A stretch of DNA of 64,000 nt. Source: Deferrivibrio essentukiensis (GTDB lineage: Bacteria; Chrysiogenota; Deferribacteres; Deferribacterales; Deferrivibrionaceae). Below, one piece after another: positions 36,449-44,968 of the stretch. A model generated the notes under the pieces. That model had not been told where the DNA came from. It saw only the letters and a program-made list of their open reading frames with translations, and did no database searches. Numbering within the stretch: the first letter of the stretch is position 1; each line of letters begins with the position of its first letter. The stretch lies in assembly GCF_020480685.1 (NCBI RefSeq), contig NZ_JAJAFU010000007.1:1-64000 (forward strand). Direction: 5' to 3'. The position numbers and the translations under genes are program-made.

Positions 36449-37401
36449 TGGCTGATGCTGTTTATGTTATGTATATGGGGGGGCCTGATAGTATAGAGGC
36501 TATCGAGCCCTTTTTGTATAATCTTTTTACCGACAGAGATATTATTGATTTTAAAATAGGTAGCTTTCTTCAATCCAAATTGGCGCGATTTATTGCTTCA
36601 AGAAGAAGTAAAAAGGTCGCTGTTGAATATGAGAAAATGGGGGGCGCATCCCCTCAACTTAAGATTGCCGAAAGCCTCTTTTTAAAAGTTTCTGAAATTT
36701 ATAAATCTCAATATGGAAAAGAGTTAAAAGTTATTTTTGGTATGACCTATTATAAGCCTTATATAGAAGAAACTTACAAGGAGCTTGTTCTTGAGGAGTT
36801 TGAAAAAGTAACTGTTATGACTCTGTATCCTCAATACTCCTACACTACGAGCGGTGTATGTTTTAAAAGGTTTTATGCTCAAACCTTTATAAACCCTCCA
36901 AAGTCAAATTTTAATATTATCCCTTTTTGGCACATGAATATTGGTTACAATAATTGTATTATAAATGCTATTAATTCAGCCGCAAATAGATTAAATATTG
37001 CAACGAAAGAGTCAATTTTATTTTTTTCGGCGCATTCTTTACCTGAGTACACATTAGAAAAGGGTGACCTGTATCTTAATCAGCTAAAGGAGCAGACAAA
37101 ATATATAGAATCTATTGTCAAGCCATACAAATCAATACTTGCATTTCAAAGTAAGACAGGGCCTATGAAATGGTTGGGACCGGCGGCGGATGAAACATTG
37201 TATTCCCTTATGGATGAAAGAAGACCTGTAATTGTTGTGCCTATATCTTTTGTCTCTGACCATATAGAAACATTAATTGAGCTTGATGAACAGTATATTA
37301 AAAATGCGAGAGAGTTGGGAATGACTGTGGAAAGGGTTGAAAGTTTGAATGATAACGAAGATTTTGCCAAGGTTATGGCAGAAATAATCTTTGAGAGCTA
37401 A
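36448..37401 (+). CDS. hemH: Ferrochelatase
   Basis: This 317-residue enzyme inserts iron into a porphyrin (protoporphyrin or coproporphyrin). The motif FFSAHSLPE near residue 191 carries the catalytic histidine, and ISFVSDHIETLIELDEQY near 266 the catalytic glutamate. It starts MADAVYVMYMGGPDS in place of the usual MNxGGP. No membrane anchor is present. Which haem branch is used cannot be decided here because no oxidase gene is present. Confidence 0.92.
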   Translation: MADAVYVMYMGGPDSIEAIEPFLYNLFTDRDIIDFKIGSFLQSKLARFIASRRSKKVAVEYEKMGGASPQLKIAESLFLKVSEIYKSQYGKELKVIFGMTYYKPYIEETYKELVLEEFEKVTVMTLYPQYSYTTSGVCFKRFYAQTFINPPKSNFNIIPFWHMNIGYNNCIINAINSAANRLNIATKESILFFSAHSLPEYTLEKGDLYLNQLKEQTKYIESIVKPYKSILAFQSKTGPMKWLGPAADETLYSLMDERRPVIVVPISFVSDHIETLIELDEQYIKNARELGMTVERVESLNDNEDFAKVMAEIIFES

Positions 37402-37402
37402 A

Positions 37403-38260
37403 ATGAAAAAGTTTATAGATTTTTTAAAGATGATAAAAATAGAGCATTCTGTTTTTGCACTCCCTTTTGCATTTACTGCAGCGGTGATTGCCGCAAATGG
37501 TCTGCCTGCTTTAGATAAAGTGATTTGGATAATAGTTGCTATGGTTGGTGCAAGAACCGGAGCAATGGGGCTAAATAGGGTTATAGATGCGGAAATAGAC
37601 CGTAAAAATCCGAGAACTGCAAACAGAGAGATCCCCGCAGGAAAGATTAAAAAAAGTGAAGCGACTTTATATATAATAATAAGTTTTGTAGTTTACGAAT
37701 TTGCAACATTTATGCTTAACAACCTTTGTTTTATACTTTCTCCGATACCTCTTTTGATATTTATTTTATATTCATACACAAAAAGGTTTACAGCCTTGTG
37801 TCACATAATCCTCGGTATAGCTTTGGGACTTGCCCCTATAGGTGCATGGGTTGCGATAAGTGGAGATTTAAACTTTGGGATAGTTTTGATGGGGATTGCC
37901 GTACTTTTTTGGGTTGCAGGCTTTGACATTATTTATGCCTTACAGGATATCGATTTTGATAGACAGGAAAACCTTCATTCCATTCCTCGTTATTTGGGTA
38001 TTGAGTATTCACTAATATTGTCAAGAGTATTTCATTTGGTTGCATTTTTTGTTTTTATCTATCTATATAAATATTTCAATATGGGTTATCTATATTTGTT
38101 AGGTATAATTATTTGTGGAATATTTATGTTTTATCAGCATAGACTTATTAGTAAAGATGATTTGTCCCGAGTAAATATTGCTTTTTTCAACTTAAATGCC
38201 TACATTAGCCTTACGGTTTTTGTTTTTACCTTTTTGGATGTTATTTTAATAAGAGGATAA
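37403..38260 (+). CDS. UbiA-family prenyltransferase
   Basis: This 285-residue integral membrane enzyme has eight or nine hydrophobic segments. The first aspartate-rich motif is NRVIDAEIDRKNPRTANRE near residue 65 and the second is YALQDIDFDRQE near 183. These bind the prenyl diphosphate through magnesium. The ATG at 37403 is chosen over TTG 37391 inside hemH. Next to ubiX and with no ubiquinone genes, it probably belongs to menaquinone synthesis, perhaps the futalosine branch (MqnP), which is inference. Confidence 0.88.
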   Translation: MKKFIDFLKMIKIEHSVFALPFAFTAAVIAANGLPALDKVIWIIVAMVGARTGAMGLNRVIDAEIDRKNPRTANREIPAGKIKKSEATLYIIISFVVYEFATFMLNNLCFILSPIPLLIFILYSYTKRFTALCHIILGIALGLAPIGAWVAISGDLNFGIVLMGIAVLFWVAGFDIIYALQDIDFDRQENLHSIPRYLGIEYSLILSRVFHLVAFFVFIYLYKYFNMGYLYLLGIIICGIFMFYQHRLISKDDLSRVNIAFFNLNAYISLTVFVFTFLDVILIRG

Positions 38261-38836
38261 ATGAGAAGATTTTTTGTAGGGATTACGGGAGCAAGTGGCT
38301 CCCTTTACGGTCTTAGGTTAATTAGTGAACTTGCTTCTTACGAAAATAATGAGGTTTACGTAAGTATTACTCCGGACGGAGAGACAAATTTAAAGATTGA
38401 AACAGGTATTGAAGACCTTGATGAAATTAAAAGTAAAATAACAGCAAAATCAAATGTCGAGTTTGTTGATTATAGAGATTTTGCAGCTCCTGTTTCCAGT
38501 GGGAGTTTTAAAGTAGATTCTTACATAATTATTCCTGCTTCAATGGGTTGCATAGGAAGGATAGCATCCGGCGTGAGTTCTAATCTTATAGAAAGATGTG
38601 CTGATGTGGCTTTAAAAGAGAGGCGAAAGCTTGTAATAGTATTCAGAGAAGCTCCACTTAATACTATTCATTTGAAAAATCTTTTGGAATTATCAAGAGC
38701 TGGTGCAATTATTTTACCTGCTGCACCCGCATTTTATCATGAACCTAAATCGATTGATGATTTAATTGACTTTATTGTTGGGAAAATATTTGATATAATA
38801 AATATAGAGCACTCTTTATTTAAAAGATGGAACTAA
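38261..38836 (+). CDS. ubiX: Flavin prenyltransferase UbiX
   Basis: This 191-residue flavoprotein makes the prenylated FMN cofactor used by UbiD-type decarboxylases. The FMN loop GITGASGSLYG lies at residue 8, PASMGCIGRIASG near 92, and the C-terminal REAPLN and PAFYHEP motifs are intact. Length is typical. The partner UbiD or MqnL is not in the window. It begins directly after the ubiA-like stop codon. Confidence 0.93.
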   Translation: MRRFFVGITGASGSLYGLRLISELASYENNEVYVSITPDGETNLKIETGIEDLDEIKSKITAKSNVEFVDYRDFAAPVSSGSFKVDSYIIIPASMGCIGRIASGVSSNLIERCADVALKERRKLVIVFREAPLNTIHLKNLLELSRAGAIILPAAPAFYHEPKSIDDLIDFIVGKIFDIINIEHSLFKRWN

Positions 38837-38852
38837 TACTAAAGGGGGTAAG

Positions 38853-39263
38853 ATGAAAGTTATTTGTTCAAAGTGTGGGGTTGATTTCTTTGTAAAGGAT
38901 AAAAAGCGCTTTTCATGTCCGTCCTGTTCTCAGGAATTTGACTTGAAATCTAAAGACGATCAGTTTGAGGTTAAAACATTAAATGGGATAATTTTCCCCG
39001 AATTAAATTATGAAGATATCAAACGTGGTATATTAGATGGAAAATTTCTGTCGGTTGATTTTGTAAAATCAAATTTTAAGCCTTGGATGAAATTGAAAGA
39101 TTCCGAATTTGGTTCATTATTTAAGAGTGGAGCTGAAAAGGTGAGCTCAGGTAAAAGTAGTGCATGGCTTTGGTTTTTTCTACTTTCGCTTGGGGTAAAT
39201 ATGCTGTTGTTATTTTTTATATATCTTCAGAAACTAAAAATAGACTCATTACTTGGAAATTAG
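38853..39263 (+). CDS. Zinc-ribbon membrane protein
   Basis: This 136-residue protein starts with an MJ0042-like zinc ribbon, CSKC at residues 4-7 and CPSC at 22-25. A middle part ILDGKFLSVDFVKSNFKPWMKL resembles the GYF_2-like domain often paired with such ribbons. One membrane helix follows near residues 108-128 (WLWFFLLSLGVNMLLLFFIY). AAGGGGG precedes the ATG. Function is unknown; it may be a membrane-tethered adaptor. It leads a four-gene run with the coiled-coil, HDOD and lipoprotein genes. Confidence 0.65.
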   Translation: MKVICSKCGVDFFVKDKKRFSCPSCSQEFDLKSKDDQFEVKTLNGIIFPELNYEDIKRGILDGKFLSVDFVKSNFKPWMKLKDSEFGSLFKSGAEKVSSGKSSAWLWFFLLSLGVNMLLLFFIYLQKLKIDSLLGN

Positions 39264-39272
39264 GAGGATACT

Positions 39273-39719
39273 ATGGAAAAAGATAAGAATTTTGAATGGA
39301 TTAAGGAGAAATTAAATAAGGGGAAAGAAGAGTTAGTTAAATTTACTAAAATTAGCAAAGTCAAGATAGAAATTGCCTCTACAAAAAAGAAAATGGATGA
39401 AAAATTTAAAAACTTAGGACTTAAAGTTTATCAAATGAGCAAAGAAGGGGAAATTTTACCGGAAACCCTTGAATTAGATTTTGAAAAGATAAAAGAGCTT
39501 GAAAATTCTATTGCAGAACTTGAAGAGTTTATTAATGAGTTGAGAGAAAAAGGTTTTAAAGAGGATGATGATTTGGATGCTGATGATAAAAGTGAAGATA
39601 TAGTTGAGCCTGATGAAGTTATTTTGGAGCAAACTGAAGAAATTGTAGAAGTAAATGTGAACGAAGAAGCTACAATTGATGCAGAGGAAGCCAAAGAAGA
39701 TGGGGAGAAAAATAAATAA
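39273..39719 (+). CDS. Acidic coiled-coil protein
   Basis: This 148-residue protein has no cysteine, signal peptide or membrane segment. Residues 1-55 are lysine-rich, residues 55-100 form a likely coiled coil (KIKELENSIAELEEFINELREKG) and the last 45 residues are strongly acidic and probably disordered. AGGAGG gives a strong start. I do not recognise a family. It sits between the zinc-ribbon and HDOD genes and overlaps the latter by one base, which implies coupled expression. Confidence 0.6.
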   Translation: MEKDKNFEWIKEKLNKGKEELVKFTKISKVKIEIASTKKKMDEKFKNLGLKVYQMSKEGEILPETLELDFEKIKELENSIAELEEFINELREKGFKEDDDLDADDKSEDIVEPDEVILEQTEEIVEVNVNEEATIDAEEAKEDGEKNK

Positions 39720-40537
39720 TGGGTCATATTAGTTACGAAAAGATAAAAGAACTTCCGCCAATGCCTCAAATTGCAAAAAAGGTAATTGATCTGCTGGAAG
39801 ACCCGGATTTTAGTTTTGCGGAGCTTGTAAGGATAATATCAAAGGACGCCAATATAACTGTTGCAATTTTAAAGCTGGCAAATTCAGCCTTTTATTCTCC
39901 CAAAAATGAGATTGTAAACCTTACTCAGGCGATGTCATATTTAGGAGTAAAGGCGATAAAAAGCCTTGTTATCTCTCTGTCCACAAAATCTCTCTTTAAT
40001 CATGGCAGAGTTAACTTGATTGACCAGAAATTATGGGAACATTCCGTTGCTACTGCGATTATGTCAAGGTTGATAATGTTGAAAGTGGATAAAAAATTGG
40101 TGGAAGAGGCTTTCTTACTTGGGCTTATCCATGATTTGGGTGTTTCCGTAATGAAGATGAATATTGATAATTACGATGATATTCTTCAGGAAGTTTTTAA
40201 TGAAAAGTTAAACTTATTGGATTTGGAAAATGATAGGGTAGGGTTTAATCATGCTCAGGTTGGCTCTGAAGTTATGAAATATTGGAACATGCCAGAGCTT
40301 TATCAGGATGTAGTTTTAAACCACCACACTCCGGAAAATTCTGAAAATACATCTTTAGTATATGTTTTATATATAGCTAATAATGTATTAAAAGAGCTTG
40401 GAATCGGAATAGGTGGATATAATGAAAATTTTACAGAGTGTCTTGAAAAAATTGGACTTGACTTGGAAAACTTTGAAGAGATAAAAGTAATGTTTACAGA
40501 AGTTTATAAATCTGAGAAGGAGCTATTTGCTATATGA
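39719..40537 (+). CDS. HDOD-domain protein
   Basis: This 272-residue protein has an HDOD domain over residues 10-205: LPPMPQIAKKVIDLL, then ISKDANITVAILKLANSAFY and LIHDLGV. The metal-binding pattern of true HD hydrolases is only partly kept (HDLG and later NHH), as is usual for HDOD proteins, which signal without clear hydrolase activity. No GGDEF or EAL domain is attached. Role in signalling or stress is assumed from the family. Confidence 0.85.
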   Translation: MGHISYEKIKELPPMPQIAKKVIDLLEDPDFSFAELVRIISKDANITVAILKLANSAFYSPKNEIVNLTQAMSYLGVKAIKSLVISLSTKSLFNHGRVNLIDQKLWEHSVATAIMSRLIMLKVDKKLVEEAFLLGLIHDLGVSVMKMNIDNYDDILQEVFNEKLNLLDLENDRVGFNHAQVGSEVMKYWNMPELYQDVVLNHHTPENSENTSLVYVLYIANNVLKELGIGIGGYNENFTECLEKIGLDLENFEEIKVMFTEVYKSEKELFAI

Positions 40538-40977
40538 GACTACTAAGATTGTTTTTGTATTTTACGCTAACACTTTTTATGTTGTCCTGTAGTCTCACAT
40601 TTCCTTATAAAACATCGAAGTCACTCAGGGAAACTTATGCGCATGTGGTTTCAGGAGATGGTATCAAGTTTTATTACAATATAGGTAAAAATGGAAATTT
40701 AGATATATCAATTAAGAATGTTTCAGGTTTGATGTATAAAACCCTGGATCTTGACGTTAGTGATAATACGGGGAAATTGAATGTATATAAGAGTTATGTC
40801 AATGTTAAAAATTTGGGAGTAAGAAATCTGAATATAACGCTTAATGACAATACTAAATTTGTCAGAATTAAATATACATATTTACCCGTCAAGGAAGACT
40901 CATTTTTAAATCCAAACTATGGGTTTGAAGATTTGCCTGACATAAGTGGAAATGCAACATTACTTATAAAATATTAA
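40534..40977 (+). CDS. Predicted lipoprotein
   Basis: This 147-residue protein has a lipoprotein signal with the lipobox LFMLSC, cysteine at residue 19. The mature part is a beta-rich domain with the repeated pattern of a fibronectin or immunoglobulin-like fold (VKNLGVRNLNITLND). I do not recognise a family. It overlaps the HDOD gene by four bases and ends at a strong terminator, so it is the last gene of the cluster. Confidence 0.65.
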   Translation: MRLLRLFLYFTLTLFMLSCSLTFPYKTSKSLRETYAHVVSGDGIKFYYNIGKNGNLDISIKNVSGLMYKTLDLDVSDNTGKLNVYKSYVNVKNLGVRNLNITLNDNTKFVRIKYTYLPVKEDSFLNPNYGFEDLPDISGNATLLIKY

Positions 40978-41002
40978 AAGGCGGTTAAAACCGCCTTTTT
41001 TT
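40976..41002. terminator. Bidirectional terminator
   Basis: AAAAGGCGG and CCGCCTTTTTTT form a strong stem whose left flank is the end of the lipoprotein gene and whose right end touches the stop codon of the convergent cytochrome-like gene. Confidence 0.88.
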
Positions 41003-41342
41003 ATCCGCATGTTTCAGGTGTGTCTGAATCAAGTCCGTGATCTTTCAAATACACTCTGATATTTTCATAAACTTTATCGCTTAAGTTAATTTTTTCAAGC
41101 TCACCATTTTTATGATACCTTTTGAGCCCGGCCATATCGTTATTAAACATTGATAGCCATTGAGCACCTGTATAAGACATAGGTGTAATGACCTTTACCC
41201 CCTCAATGTTACCTTTGTGACACTCTTTGTAACAATACTTTTTAAACTTTCTTCTACCATCCTTTGAGTTTGCCGCAAAAGCACTAGTAACCATAAGAGC
41301 AACCATTACCAAAACAAAAAAAAGTGTGATGCTTCTTTTCAT
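41001..41342 (-). CDS. Small secreted protein, cytochrome c-like with CX3CH motif
   Basis: This 113-residue protein has a signal peptide (cleavage near SAFAANS, residue 23). The mature part begins KDGRRKFKKYCYKECHKGN, the layout of a monohaem cytochrome c except that the cysteines are separated by three residues, not two. Methionines follow at MSYT, SMFNNDM as possible axial ligands. One more cysteine is next to last. It may be a periplasmic c-type cytochrome with an atypical attachment site or a derived non-haem protein. Its monocistronic position gives no further hint. Confidence 0.6.
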   Translation of the reverse strand: MKRSITLFFVLVMVALMVTSAFAANSKDGRRKFKKYCYKECHKGNIEGVKVITPMSYTGAQWLSMFNNDMAGLKRYHKNGELEKINLSDKVYENIRVYLKDHGLDSDTPETCG

Positions 41343-41378
41343 AAAAGCCTCCTTTAATAAATTTATTGCAAATGCAAG

Positions 41379-41993
41379 TTATTTTTCATAAATGTGCATA
41401 AAGACAGGGTATTTCCTTTCATTGCCATTTACCAACTTATTTATTATATAAGGTACTGTTGCCGAGATGAGCGTTAGTTTCAAGTCACTTACATATTCCT
41501 TTAATTCTTTCTGATTTATTCCGTTGTGAATTGCTGATTTATCAGGGTGATAACTTCCATCCTCCTCATCAAGGTCACAAATTATCAATTTGCCTGATTT
41601 TTTTAACAGAGAGGTTAGTTTGAAAAGTGCATCTTTTATGTTTTCAATATGGTGAAAAGTCATAAGGGTCATAATTGCATTATATTTTTCTTTAAGTAAC
41701 TCTTCAGTGTTCGTTATATCAAGGTGAATTGCGTTAATGTTAGGTATGTTGTGATCTAAAATTTTCTTTTTAAGTATTTCTATCATTTTGGCTGAATTGT
41801 CATACATATCTATCTGTTTTACATCGTTAACAAAATTTAGGCCCAAAAGCCCTGTCCCACAACCAAAATCGGCAATTACATGATCTTTATTCAGTTTACA
41901 AAGTCGTCTTATATTGTCTGCAATTATTTTTGCACGTTCAATGTGCATAGGATTTTCATCATATGTAACTGCTTTATAATCAAAGTTGTTCAT
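41379..41993 (-). CDS. Class I SAM-dependent methyltransferase
   Basis: This 204-residue methyltransferase has the SAM-binding motif IADFGCGTGLLGL near residue 41, an acidic loop in IDMYDNSAKM and a TFHHIEN segment near 110. The ATG at 41993 has GGGAG six bases upstream and is preferred to an upstream reading. The small-molecule substrate is not evident. No operon partner is next to it. Confidence 0.82.
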   Translation of the reverse strand: MNNFDYKAVTYDENPMHIERAKIIADNIRRLCKLNKDHVIADFGCGTGLLGLNFVNDVKQIDMYDNSAKMIEILKKKILDHNIPNINAIHLDITNTEELLKEKYNAIMTLMTFHHIENIKDALFKLTSLLKKSGKLIICDLDEEDGSYHPDKSAIHNGINQKELKEYVSDLKLTLISATVPYIINKLVNGNERKYPVFMHIYEK

Positions 41994-42052
41994 CCTTATC
42001 TCCCAATAAACATTCAAATTCTATACCATCTAAAAAAATTGTAAAGTAAAAC

Positions 42053-42081
42053 TTGAAGTTTTTGTGAAAATAATTTATAAG
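42053..42081 (+). promoter_or_regulatory. Promoter of tRNA-Val
   Basis: TTGAAG (42053-42058), a 17-nt spacer and TATAAG (42076-42081) end 13 bases before the mature tRNA. Confidence 0.75.
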
Positions 42082-42094
42082 CTAAACTCATGAT

Positions 42095-42166
42095 AGGAAC
42101 GTAGCTCAGTGGGAGAGCATTGCCTTGACGTGGCAAGGGTCAGGGGTTCGACCCCCCTCGTTCCTA
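42095..42166 (+). tRNA. tRNA-Val (anticodon GAC)
   Basis: A complete cloverleaf can be drawn: acceptor AGGAACG with CGTTCCT, D stem GCTC/GAGC, anticodon stem TTGCC/GGCAA around loop TTGACGT with anticodon GAC, five-base variable loop and T stem AGGGG/CCCCT around TTCGACC. The CCA end is not encoded; discriminator A is followed by a run of eight T. It stands alone. Confidence 0.95.
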
Positions 42167-42237
42167 TTTTTTTTGTATTATCATTTTTGTCACTTTTTGG
42201 GCAAAGGTGCTTTAAATTAATAAAACGGACAGATATG

Positions 42238-42264
42238 AAAAATGGGGGCAAAGCCCCCTTTTTT
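42238..42264. terminator. Bidirectional terminator after ugpC
   Basis: GGGGGC and GCCCCC with a three-base loop are flanked by T runs on both strands. It ends ugpC and would also stop transcription arriving from the tRNA side. Confidence 0.88.
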
Positions 42265-42268
42265 GATG

Positions 42269-43372
42269 TTAATAGATAGATTTCTCTGTTTCGGTATCAA
42301 ATATATGCAAGTGATCCAAATTGAAAGTCATTTGAAGTTTTTCATCTACAGAAAAGATTCTTCTTCCTTCTGACTTGGCAATTAAATTTGTTCCGTAAAA
42401 ATCCATATGGAGGCTTGTTTCGTTGCCGAGAGGTTCAACAATTTGAATAACCCCCTCAGTATTGTATAAAAATTTTCCTTTAGACTGTTCATGATCGTTT
42501 GATAAAAAGATATCTTCAGTTCTTAATCCCATGATAATTTTTTGCCCTTCTCTAATTTGGGCATCCTTTTTTTCAGGGATAGGTATTAATAATTTATCAT
42601 TAAGTCTTATTTTGAGAGCACCGTTTTCATTTATTATTACCCCTTGACGAAGATTCATCGGAGGCGAGCCTATAAATCCTGCCACAAAAACATTTGCAGG
42701 GTTTTGGAAAATATCAAGGGGCGTACCTACCTGTTCAATGTATCCGTTTCTCATTATCACTATTCTGTCGGCAAGTGTCATAGCTTCTATTTGATCGTGC
42801 GTAACGTAAATTATTGTGTTTTGAACTTTTTGATGGAGTTGCTTTATTTCAAGCCTCATCTGAGTTCTGAGTTTTGCATCAAGATTAGATAAGGGCTCGT
42901 CAAAAAGATAAACTGCAGGTCTTCTGACAATTGCTCGTCCCATTGCAACTCTTTGACGCTGACCACCTGAAAGCTCATGAGGTTTTCTGTGGAGTAATTC
43001 TTTTAATTCTAATATTTCTGCTGCTTCGTTGACACGCTTGTCGATTTCATCCTTAGGCATCTTTCTTAATTTTAATCCAAATGCCATATTTTTGTAAACA
43101 TTCATATGGGGATAAAGAGCGTAGTTTTGAAATACCATAGCCACATCTCTGTCTTTTGGAGCCAAATTATTTACTACTTTATTGTTAATTTCAATCGTAC
43201 CACTTGATATTTCTTCGAGTCCTGCAATCATTCTTAGTACGGTTGACTTGCCACAGCCCGATGGCCCGACTAAAACGACAAATTCTTTGTCTTTGACTTC
43301 CAGGTTTATCCCGTGTACAACCTCAAGATTGCCGTATTTTTTTACGACATCTTTTAATATTACATTTGCCAT
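42269..43372 (-). CDS. ugpC: ABC transporter ATP-binding protein, UgpC/MalK type
   Basis: This 367-residue ATPase drives glycerol-3-phosphate uptake. It has Walker [10 protein letters not shown] near residue 36, signature LSGGQRQRVAMGRA, Walker B VYLFDEPLSNLDAK and H-loop YVTHDQ. The last 130 residues form the TOBE-like regulatory domain. Length is typical (about 360). It is divergent from ugpBAE across a 188-base gap. MalK-like ATPases may also serve several sugar transporters. Confidence 0.9.
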   Translation of the reverse strand: MANVILKDVVKKYGNLEVVHGINLEVKDKEFVVLVGPSGCGKSTVLRMIAGLEEISSGTIEINNKVVNNLAPKDRDVAMVFQNYALYPHMNVYKNMAFGLKLRKMPKDEIDKRVNEAAEILELKELLHRKPHELSGGQRQRVAMGRAIVRRPAVYLFDEPLSNLDAKLRTQMRLEIKQLHQKVQNTIIYVTHDQIEAMTLADRIVIMRNGYIEQVGTPLDIFQNPANVFVAGFIGSPPMNLRQGVIINENGALKIRLNDKLLIPIPEKKDAQIREGQKIIMGLRTEDIFLSNDHEQSKGKFLYNTEGVIQIVEPLGNETSLHMDFYGTNLIAKSEGRRIFSVDEKLQMTFNLDHLHIFDTETEKSIY

Positions 43373-43515
43373 AAATAAAAACTCCGTAAATTTTTATATA
43401 ATGTTTAATATAATCTAACAGTTGAGGACTATAAAACAAAAAAATATTCTTATCCAGATTTTTTTTTAAAATGTTTAAAAAAAGTTTGTATTTTGAAAAA
43501 AATATGATTAAGTAG

Positions 43516-43528
43516 CCCTGTTACAGGG
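43516..43528. promoter_or_regulatory. Perfect 13-bp palindrome upstream of ugpB
   Basis: CCCTGT, one T and ACAGGG lie in the ugpC-ugpB gap, 33 bases before ugpB. It may be an operator shared by both genes. No clear -35 or -10 pair flanks it. Confidence 0.4.
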
Positions 43529-43560
43529 TAAGTTTGTAATAAAATATCTTGGAGGAATGT

Positions 43561-44889
43561 ATGTCGTTTAAAAGAATTAGTTTAATTCTGACACTTGTTT
43601 TTGTGTTTAGTTTTATTGAAAGCGCTTTTGCAAAGCCTATTGAAATTCATTGGTGGCATGCAATGCGTGGGTCTCGTGGAGAAGTAGTTCAGAAGATAGT
43701 TGACGATTTTAATAAGTCTCAATCTGACTACAAAGTTATTGCAACTTATAAAGGTGAATATGATGAAGTTCTCAATGCTGCAATAGCCGCGGTGCGTGCA
43801 GGGAAACAGCCTCATATTATTCAAGTGTTTGAAGTTGGGACACAGACTATGATGATGTCAGGCATGGTTTATCCTGTATATAAGCTTATGGATGACTACG
43901 GATACAAAATAGACTGGTCAAGATACCTTCAGCCTGTTCTTTCATATTATGTAAATGAAGATAATAAGCTTATGTCTATGCCTTTTAACTCTTCTACGCC
44001 TGTTATGTATTATAATGTAGATATGTTTAAAAAGGCAGGCATTGGCAGATTATCCAAAGAGAAGCCTATCACTTGGGACGAGCTTGGAGAGATTACTGAA
44101 AAGATAGCTAAGTTAGGTGTTAAGGGTGGACTTGTAACTGCATGGCAGTCATGGACACAAATTGAAAACTACAGTGCTATACATGATTTACCTTTTGCTA
44201 CAAAGGCTAACGGATACGAAGGGCTTGATGTTCAGCTTACAATAAATAATGACAAAGTAGTTAATCATATCGCAAGATTAAAGAAATGGATGGACGACGG
44301 CAATCGTTTCTTTTACGGCGGTCAAAAGTATCAAGGGCCAAAATCTGAATTTATTGCTCAGAATGCAGGTGTATACATAGACTCTATTAGTGCTATTGCT
44401 AAACTTCAGAGCTCAGTAAAAGATTTTGAATGGGATATTGCTCCTCTTCCTGTCGAGTCATGGATGGCAGAGCCTCAAAATAGTATTATTGGTGGAGCTT
44501 CACTTTGGGTATTCAAGGGTAAAAAGAAAAATGAATACAAAGGTGTAGCAGCTTTTATGAAATATCTTGCTAATACTGACGTCCAGATTTTATGGCATAA
44601 AGAGACTGGTTATTTCCCAATTACTCTTGATGCGTATGAGAAGTTGAAGTCTGAAGGATACTATGAGAAGTATCCTTATCAGGAAGTAGGTATCAAACAG
44701 CTTACTCGTCGTAATCCTACAAAATCCTCAAGAGGTATTCGTTTGGGTTACTTTGTCCAAATTCGTAATATAATTAACGAAGAGTTAGAATTAGTGTGGA
44801 ATGGCAAAAAAACTGCGAAAGAAGCTCTTGATTCTGCTGTTGAAAGAAGTAATATCAAATTAAGCGAATTTGCTAAGACATATAAGTAA
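43561..44889 (+). CDS. ugpB: sn-Glycerol-3-phosphate ABC transporter substrate-binding protein
   Basis: This 442-residue periplasmic protein has a signal peptide ending near SAFAKP. The mature start IEIHWWHAMRGSRGEVVQKI and the segments YKGEYDEVLNAAIAAVRAG and QVFEVGTQTMMMS closely resemble E. coli UgpB, including its ligand-binding region. GGAGG favours the ATG at 43561. It is followed by a stable hairpin before ugpA, a usual device for making more binding protein than permease. Confidence 0.9.
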   Translation: MSFKRISLILTLVFVFSFIESAFAKPIEIHWWHAMRGSRGEVVQKIVDDFNKSQSDYKVIATYKGEYDEVLNAAIAAVRAGKQPHIIQVFEVGTQTMMMSGMVYPVYKLMDDYGYKIDWSRYLQPVLSYYVNEDNKLMSMPFNSSTPVMYYNVDMFKKAGIGRLSKEKPITWDELGEITEKIAKLGVKGGLVTAWQSWTQIENYSAIHDLPFATKANGYEGLDVQLTINNDKVVNHIARLKKWMDDGNRFFYGGQKYQGPKSEFIAQNAGVYIDSISAIAKLQSSVKDFEWDIAPLPVESWMAEPQNSIIGGASLWVFKGKKKNEYKGVAAFMKYLANTDVQILWHKETGYFPITLDAYEKLKSEGYYEKYPYQEVGIKQLTRRNPTKSSRGIRLGYFVQIRNIINEELELVWNGKKTAKEALDSAVERSNIKLSEFAKTYK

Positions 44890-44918
44890 TTAATTTAAAA
44901 TATTAAATATGAAATATA

Positions 44919-44950
44919 TGAGGGCGCCATTTGAAAAATAGGCGCCCTCA
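44919..44950 (+). other. Stable intercistronic hairpin between ugpB and ugpA
   Basis: TGAGGGCGCC (44919-44928) and its perfect complement (44941-44950) form a 10-bp GC-rich stem with a 12-base loop. No T run follows, so it is more likely an mRNA-stabilising element at the ugpB 3' end than a terminator. Confidence 0.7.
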
Positions 44951-44968
44951 TAATTGGGAAAGGTTGCT

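Noticed and set aside
44919-44950. ugpB-ugpA hairpin as a terminator
   Set aside because: There is no T run after the stem and ugpA begins 19 bases later, so a stabilising hairpin is the better reading.
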